Positions 57,501 to 64,000 of a stretch of 64,000 nt of DNA are shown piece by piece (the stretch's first letter is position 1; each line of letters begins with the position of its first letter). The notes below the pieces were generated by a model. The model had not been told where the DNA came from and made no database searches. It was given only the letters and a program-made list of their open reading frames with translations. Both the position numbers and the translations under genes were made by a program. The stretch comes from Hemileia vastatrix. Taxonomy: Eukaryota > Basidiomycota > Pucciniomycetes > Pucciniales > Zaghouaniaceae. The stretch is from assembly GCA_030280995.1 (NCBI GenBank), contig JASXTE010000013.1, forward strand, positions 16,450,001 to 16,514,000, read 5' to 3'.

Positions 57501-58733
57501 TGTCGGCCGGTTGTCTAGAAGAAGGTGGAAAAGGTAATTGGAAAAAAGGTAAAAGGGGAAATAAAAAGGAAATGAAATAAAAAATAAGAAATATATAATT
57601 TTAATAATAAAAAATTAAAGACTTTTAACAAAAATGGATGGGGATCAATTTGGTTAATAAAGTAAGTACTGTTTTATTCTCTCTGTTCAATTATCAACTA
57701 TTAATACTAAAGTATTCTTATCACAACCTTTAATATTTTATTTTATTAATTAAATAGGCAGAAGCGCAGTTTAAATAGGTGTAAATAAAATGAATTTTAT
57801 AGTGTAATTAAAAAATATGTTTGAGTAGTAAGTGATGAGGCTACAGGGGATTATCCAAGGCCTTTTTATAGGAAATGGGTCCTTTGAAGCGCCACTACAT
57901 TTGTAGATACAAGAGTCATAATAAGATGAAACAAGAAAATAAAAGAATAAGTGAAACATAACAATTTAGAGAAAAATATGAAACAAATAATTAAAACCCC
58001 AAATAAGAACCAAATTTCCCCACAGCTAATTCCCAAATCAGTAAGTAAAAATAGTGAGTAACTAAACAAGCCTGAGACATAGGAACTATGAGAAAAAATA
58101 ATTCAAAACAGATGGTACAGTATGCTTTAAGGGTTTTTAAGTGAAACAAGTAAAAATATTTTGACACAACAAAATATGTAATCAATTTTAATTTAGTATA
58201 AAGAAATTAATTAATTGTTCCAACTATGTAATTAAATAATTAATTTAAATGAAACAAGTAATTAATTTATTACTAAATTAAGTTGAGAATCTTAATACTA
58301 TTTTATAAAATAAGTATTATAATTTATTTAATTTTTTATTGACACAATTAAGGGTCCAAAAAACAGCGGCAATAACTTTGGGTAATAGTATATGAAAAAG
58401 TATATTTTAATCATTAAATTTAATTAATTAAAGTAATTACAATATAAGGTAAACACTTGAATATAATTATCTTATAAGTTTTTAATTAATTAATTTATAA
58501 CTATTAAATAAACAATGGGCCCTTTGTTATGGAATATAATTAAATGCTTTTAAATTATCTTATAATAAAATTAAAATAATATTTACTTTATTTATATAAA
58601 TAAAATATTAATATAAACTTATTATATAATATAATATTAATGTTAAATTCATACTCTGCAATTATTATGTATTTATTTAATTCCAATAAATTGTATGTTT
58701 ATTTACTGGGCTCCTGGGACAGCCTGTCTGACA
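57501..58733 (-). mobile_element. Solo LTR E2 (1233 bases), inverted
   Basis: On the minus strand TGTCAGACAGGC to CCGGCCGACA. Duplication CTTCT at 57496-57500 and 58734-58738. Same family as E1. TATA region near 57866 (minus). Confidence 0.9.
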
Positions 58734-58826
58734 CTTCTTATTATATTTGAATTTCAATAAGGATATATTAATATAAATTATAGAAAGAAAAAACATAAAA
58801 AGTTTATTGCAACACACCACAAATTA

Positions 58827-59050
58827 TGGGGGCGGACTTGCTAAGAAGTCTGAAAACTTGTACCCAAACTCACCACAGATTGAACACACATTGAGCTATT
58901 GATAAAGAAACCATACAATCAGGGATGAAAACCACTCAGCAGAACAGTTTTAGGTGGGTTTTCAAGCAGAGTTCAGTATGGGTTCAGTATGAGTTCAGTC
59001 TGAGTTCCATCTGAGCTCAGGTTGAGGACTTGCTAGCAAGTCCACCCCCT
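58827..59050. mobile_element. MITE with self-palindromic terminal repeats
   Basis: Ends (T/A)GGGGG(C/T)GGACTTGCTA in inverted orientation. The right end is itself a palindrome, GGACTTGCTAGCAAGTCC. Inside, five 11-base units of the GAGTTCAGTAT type lie in tandem at about 58970-59024. The G-run termini recall the Harbinger ends. Target duplication unclear. Confidence 0.65.
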
Positions 59051-59389
59051 ATATTGTGTAGTGAAAATTATGCACAAAGCTCTATCAGTAAGTTTTCTCA
59101 ACTATTTCAATTTAGAATCTCAGATTTGATTTAAATCTAAGGTGATTATTGAAAACATGTCAAGTCAAAAAAAAAAGTGTTACAAATAGCATGGAAGCTG
59201 AAATTTACAACATAAATAAATTCATATATTATATCATTGTAAAATAAATCTTTCCAACACCAAAATATAATATAGCTTTCATAAACTTTATTTTATTAGA
59301 ACTATTAGAAATTTGCATGGAGAAATAATTTATTACTAATCTATAAGTGTTTTAAATATTTGTGACTACTCAATTTAACAGTCCATAAT

Positions 59390-59589
59390 AGGGGGTATCA
59401 AAGTTCAAAACTTTGAATTATCTGAAAGGTATTTAAAGACACAAAAATAAAGCTACAGAGCTAACATAATTTCTCCTTAAAAATGTGTTTTAGGGGAGAA
59501 TTATACCATATATGTAAAACTAATCATGGTGGATTTGGTGGTAAAAAGAGGTATTTTAATATAGAAGATTTGTAGCTTTGATACACCCT
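59390..59589. mobile_element. Harbinger-type MITE, 200 bases
   Basis: Ends AGGGGGTATCAAAGTT and (reversed) AGGGTGTATCAAAGCT, close to the AGGGGGTATCAATGTT ends of the transposon at 18590. Duplication AAT at 59387-59389 and 59590-59592. Non-coding. Probably mobilised by the 18590-type transposase. Confidence 0.82.
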
Positions 59590-59592
59590 AAT

Positions 59593-62500
59593 AAATTTCT
59601 TGGTGAGTTATTTTGTCTGTTGAAATAAAAGAAGGTTAAAAAAATCAAAAATTTAAACCAAAAAAGCCCCTCATATTTATAACACCATTTCAATTTTCAT
59701 AAATGAAGAACAATTTAAAGTAAAAAAAATTTTCTTTGTTCATGAACATGAAAAAAAGGTTTTTTTAGTTCATCATTTATATTAAATTTTCTGTATAACA
59801 TAACACAATTCACCTGGAAAATAAATTGATGTCACATTCTGAAAGGTTTATACCAATAGCAGGATTCCATACTTGAGTCAATAAAAGTGACCTTCTAGCA
59901 GGTGCCAAATTATTCTTCTGGTGATAAAAACTAGGCTTAACTAAAATATGAAATTCATATTAGATTTAAGAGTTGAAATATATTTTCATAACCAAAAATT
60001 GATTCTCAATGTGATTTTCAGGGTAAGATAAGTTTTCATCCACAATTAAAATAGTAAAAACTTCTTTCAGAGCTCAATCGATGGTTCTACATCATTCAAA
60101 GTTAGTTATTAAAAACTTTTAGTCAAAAATATTGGCATTAAAAGTTTAGTCTCTCATTAGCACCTTGACACAAACATTTATAAATCTCTCATTAAATGTA
60201 TTTAGACTATTTTAATTGTAAATATTTAATAATAATTATTCACCAGAATTTTATGAAAAAATATTATTGTAATTAAAATGAATAATTTTGCTAAGAATTT
60301 AATGTATATGAAATTATCAATTCTTCTCAATATTCAAATTTTTTTAGTTCATTTTTGTGACATCCCAAAAATATTTTTTTAATCAACATGTCATCTTACC
60401 CCATTTAAAAGCTCCTTTGAAGAATTAAACATCTGTTAAGTTTATGAAATTATTATTTTAAAAATTTTTGATAAAATATTACAAAATAATTCCTTTTAAA
60501 AAGAAATAATTTTTTATTCAAAAAAAACTTTTAAAAAAAGGATGATTTTTGTCAGCCAGTAACTTATTGAACACAGTTAAACTGGTCTTATTAAAATAAT
60601 TACTCAAATATTAAAATACTTAATTATTAAAATATTATATTATTAATATTTATAATTCTTCAAGTATTATATTATGTTTAAATAATATTAACTTTATTAC
60701 AATAAATATTATAGCTCTTAAAGTTGTTTTTATATAATGCAAACATTTTATTTTCATTTATTTAAATTGCATCTCATTTTTATAAATTAATTAGTTTTTA
60801 TAAAAAACTAATTACATCAATTAAAAAAATACAAATAAATTGAATAAAGCTGCAGAAAAGTTGTAGATCAAAGTCCATGTAATTACTGGGACACAAACCT
60901 TGCTTGAAGTTGGCTAGAAGGGGTCCAGGGAGAGCAAGGAAAGAGGCTATGGTATTTCCTTGGAACTTTAAGGGATAGTTTAACTGTGTTGTTTATTAAA
61001 CTTAAACTCAAAATATCTCAATTGTATTAAACTATAGTTATTTTATTAAAACTTAATTTTATCTTTCAATTTATCTTTTAATTTCAGTCTTAAAATAATT
61101 TTATATTAAAAATTAAATTCATTTCTCATTGATTTTGTAGACTTCAACAAAATTTATGTTGTATTAAATTTTTTCTATAAAAGGGTTTCTTTTATGTTGT
61201 TTTAGAATCATCTCTATTAATTTATTTTTAAATGTGTTAAACTATATACAATAATCTTACATAAATAATACATATAATTTATTTATAATTAAATCCTTTA
61301 TTTAAAATTATAACTGTTCAATGTGAATAAATAAAGGAAATATTATATTATAAAATTGTTACTCAAATATTCTAAATAAGATCATTCAACCTTATCATCA
61401 TTCTATTATCCTGAAACTACTTAAATTTATATACTCACCAACTGTAAAAGCCAACAATTTTCCAGTAGCTCTATAAATATATGTGTTTTCCTCCTTTTTT
61501 TACCCCTGTATAAATTTTCATATCCCTTTTATCACCCCCAGTGGGCCCCCACTAGGCCCAGCCTGGGGCTGAGAAAGAGCTGATAATTTTCTAACTTAGT
61601 CTCATTAACAATGTTTAAAGTTCATAAAAAAATTTAATTCTCTTATAACAGCTTCCACCTTTTTTATTTACTAAAAAAATACAAACTTTCATCATATTTA
61701 AGACTTTTTGTTGCTTTTTTACTTCACTTGATACTTTATAATCCTATATTTATTTTGCAACAAGTTTATGAAGCACCTATTCAACTGTTATTGAAAAATA
61801 ATCATAAAAGAAAGTAGTTTTGGAGAAAAATTCATTATATCCTTTATTTTTCAATAAAAATATATATTTCTTCTCAAATTCATGTCCCAAATATATATTG
61901 AATTCCATGTGACTTCTTTCAAAATGAACTAATATTTTTTCATGTTTTTATGCAAGACCTTGTGATACTTTTTCTTCAGTAACAGGAGTAAATTTTACTA
62001 GCGATGCATCAGGTAACTTACTGGTTGTATGTAAAAATTCTGGTAGAGGTAGTTTCTCACACTCTCAAGATTCTTCAAATAATTAAGTGGACAACAATGA
62101 AGTTTTTTAGAATTTTAAAATTTTACTATTTTTTTTGGCATCCTTTGGCTTTTTTTTTGTCTTTATTCTTGAAATGTGATTGAAGTCACATGCTGAAAAG
62201 ACACACAGTCTTTTCTATTGTGTGAATTTATTTCACTTTCTCCAGTTCAAAATGACTTATGGAACACAGGAAAAATGTATTAAGTAATTACAATACAAAA
62301 ATATAGGCCCAATACATTTTTTTCAATTATTTTACTAAAATCATGTTTTATACATTAGACCTTCAGATGAACCACAAGCTAACATCATTTATGATAAGTC
62401 AAAAATTATGAAACAAGAATTTATTTTTTAGAAAGAACAGATTGTGTGCACAAAAGACACAGTGTCTTTTCTGTTCACTTGAATTTCTTTCATTGCACTA

Positions 62501-62836
62501 GTAAAATTAGTTTAATGGACCATAAGCTTTGACTAAAATTCTTGTAGCCCAGTGGGCGAGTTGAACAGGAGCAACTGATATGAAGGCACAAGAAGGAAAA
62601 TGTCAGGCTGAGGTCAAGTACAGAGATTTGATCTAGCTTGAATGGTCAGTTGTCTAGAAGATTTAAAAGGTCCTATATGAATACTTTAGTACAAATCCAA
62701 TAAGTATTAAAATATAACTCAATATAAGGGTCTCAGTAATTCAAATCTCACTAATTATATATGGCTTACAATCTTATAGTTAGTAGAAAAATAGATTTAA
62801 TAATTCAGATACTATTCAAAACTTTTATAAGTACTA
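59593..62836. other. AT-rich region, no gene recognised
   Basis: No open frame with family resemblance on either strand. Notable bits are a G/C-rich patch with GTGGGCCCCCAC at about 61540 and the AAAAGACAC palindromes near 62196 and 62452. Probably decayed repeats, perhaps including the 3' LTR of the element at the right edge. Confidence 0.5.
62452..62470. repeat. Palindrome AAAAGACACAGTGTCTTTT
   Basis: Perfect 19-base palindrome. A diverged direct copy with the following 30 bases lies at about 62196-62245. Confidence 0.8.
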
Positions 62837-63034
62837 TTGATTTGTATTGTAAATTTTATTGGTTATATGTTCGATTGTAATGATAAAGAATGTAGAAAAA
62901 AAGACCAAAAACTCCCTCCTTTTATACACAATAACTTCCCCAGTGAACCCCTTGTTTTACTAGCTCTATACAAGGTTAATGAGGCCTCATTCCAACTAAT
63001 AGAAATTTCCAACAACATAAAGAGTGACAAGTAA
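62837..63034 (+). other. Unrecognised 65-codon frame, antisense to the edge Gypsy
   Basis: Contains LLALYKVNEASFQLIEISNN near its end. It reads against the chromovirus at 63441-64000 and ends some 400 bases from the pol stop, the same relative place and direction as the last exons of the antisense genes in A, B and C. No Cys cluster was found upstream, so this is only a possible relative. Confidence 0.3.
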
Positions 63035-63440
63035 CATAATTAGAATGATATCACCTGCCAAAATTCTGCAGTAATAGGGAAAATCCATCAAAAATAAAGA
63101 ATAAGCAAAAAAAAGAGTATATGCGTGTAATAAATTAAAATAAAAGACTAAAAAGGGAGAGTTAAGACTAATAATTACTCAATATTAAGGGGGATTAAAG
63201 GTAGAAATTTAACCTAGCTTATAAGTACTTTTTACTCAGTCCTGGGGATATCCAAGCTGACACTTTCCCACCCAAAAAAATAATAAAAAAATAATAAGTC
63301 ATACACTTTTTTTATTTTATTTTTATTTTTCAGGTATTCAGAAAATTCTGTAGCATGAAAGATTATTTCTTTAAAAAAATAAAACATAATAAAATATTAT
63401 GAGTACTTATTTTTAACCCCTCAGCTGGTTGAACAGAAAT

Positions 63441-64000
63441 TTATCTCTGTTTAAATTTTTTAAGAAGGGAGGATAGATTTGAAATTTCTTTTTCAGGTAT
63501 CCATTTATCAAATTCATTTGATTTCCTCTTAAATCTCAATAAATACTCAGTTCCTTTCTCTTTAGTAAGAATTCTTTTCTTGAGTATTTTTTCAATCTCT
63601 GATTTTTCCACAATTTTTTTAGGTTGCTTTTTAGGCCTTCCTCTTCTTTTTGGAAATAAGTCAGGATCATTTGCATGGTAAGGTTTTAATAATGAGATAG
63701 GGAAAAATGGATGTTTCCTATCATATGGGGCATATACTATGAATTCCACAGCATTATTACCAGCCATTTTGCTAACTACAAAATGTCCTACAGAGGTATC
63801 CTTCAATTTGACATTACCTTGTAAGTTAAAATTTAGTGTTGTAATTAGGACTTCATCTCCTTTTTTGAATTCAAATTCTTTATGAGATTTATCCCACCTT
63901 TTCTTTTCATATTAAAATGCTTTTTGGATGCATTCTTCTGCATGCTTTCTACACATTTTTTGCATATGAATAAAGGATTTAGTACCAGGGTGTATATCTA
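63441..64000 (-). pseudogene. Gypsy (chromovirus) integrase end with AT-hook and chromodomain, partial
   Basis: Enters from the right edge. Integrase C-terminal region with HPGTKSFIHMQKMCRKHAEE, one in-frame stop (TAA near 63914), KKRWDKSHKEFEFKKGDEVL. Then a polar linker, HPFFPISLLKPYH, an AT-hook-like KRRGRPKKQPKK and a chromodomain EIEKILKKRILTKEKG..YLLRF..FDKWIPEKEI ending at 63441. The lineage differs from A and C. The rest of the element is outside the window. Confidence 0.8.

Noticed and set aside
57771..58185. Hydrophobic small open frames on the minus strand
   Set aside because: They are inside solo LTR E2; T-rich sequence gives Phe/Leu-rich frames.
62525..62570. tRNA-like GTAGCCCAGTGGGCGAGTT
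   Set aside because: No complete cloverleaf could be formed around it; no T-arm at the right distance.

Overview
The window looks like a transposon-swollen, AT-rich chromosome segment of a filamentous fungus. Short GT-AG introns, Ty3/Gypsy chromoviruses, PIF/Harbinger elements, Tad-like LINEs and heavy CpG-type decay of repeats fit a basidiomycete, and a rust (Pucciniales) is the best guess. That placement is an inference from genome style, not from a marker gene. Only two host genes can be supported. One is a six-exon adenine phosphoribosyltransferase (4276-5346). The other is a glycine-rich, probably secreted, repeat protein (7236-7997).

Layout. 1-4030 holds remnants: the edge of an LTR-element accessory gene, a PIF/Harbinger Myb/SANT gene and a scrap of Copia RNase H. 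4276-8118 is the host island. 8119-8523 is a MITE. 8640-9210 holds LINE 3' ends, one copy inserted in the A-rich tail of another. 9235-29470 is one decayed LINE split by a Copia element (9428-14828, target duplication TACTC) and a Gypsy element 'A' on the minus strand (18141-28948, duplication CTTAG). Element A carries a Harbinger transposon in one LTR (18590-20808, duplication ATT). 30711-57150 is a second LINE split by Gypsy element 'B' (31136-56150, plus strand). B's 5' LTR holds the youngest-looking Gypsy 'C' (31709-40141, duplication ATATA), and its interior holds a solo LTR (50237-51515, duplication ATAAA). A sister solo LTR lies inverted at 57501-58733 (duplication CTTCT). 58827-59589 has two small MITEs, 59590-63034 is AT-rich with no recognisable gene, and the right edge (63441-64000) is the pol end of a further chromovirus on the minus strand.

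The most interesting signal is a family of antisense accessory genes in the Gypsy elements. In A, B and C, between the end of pol and the 3' LTR and reading against gag-pol, lies a gene of about 300-316 codons with a small GT-AG intron. Its N-terminus has six cysteines spaced like a fungal Zn(II)2Cys6 cluster (CX2CX6CX12-14CX2CX6C). A and C keep the cysteine positions residue for residue and have a TATAAAA box next to the 3' LTR, where a polypurine tract is expected. B carries two diverged tandem copies. A truncated relative lies at the left edge. I infer an element-encoded DNA-binding or regulatory factor transcribed antisense to the element. All copies here carry stops or frameshifts.

Two insertions (Harbinger into the A LTR, C into the B LTR) are proven at base level by the uninterrupted paralogous LTR elsewhere in the window. 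Together with the other target duplications this gives a partial insertion order: LINEs first; then Copia and A, and B; then Harbinger, C and the solo LTR inside them.
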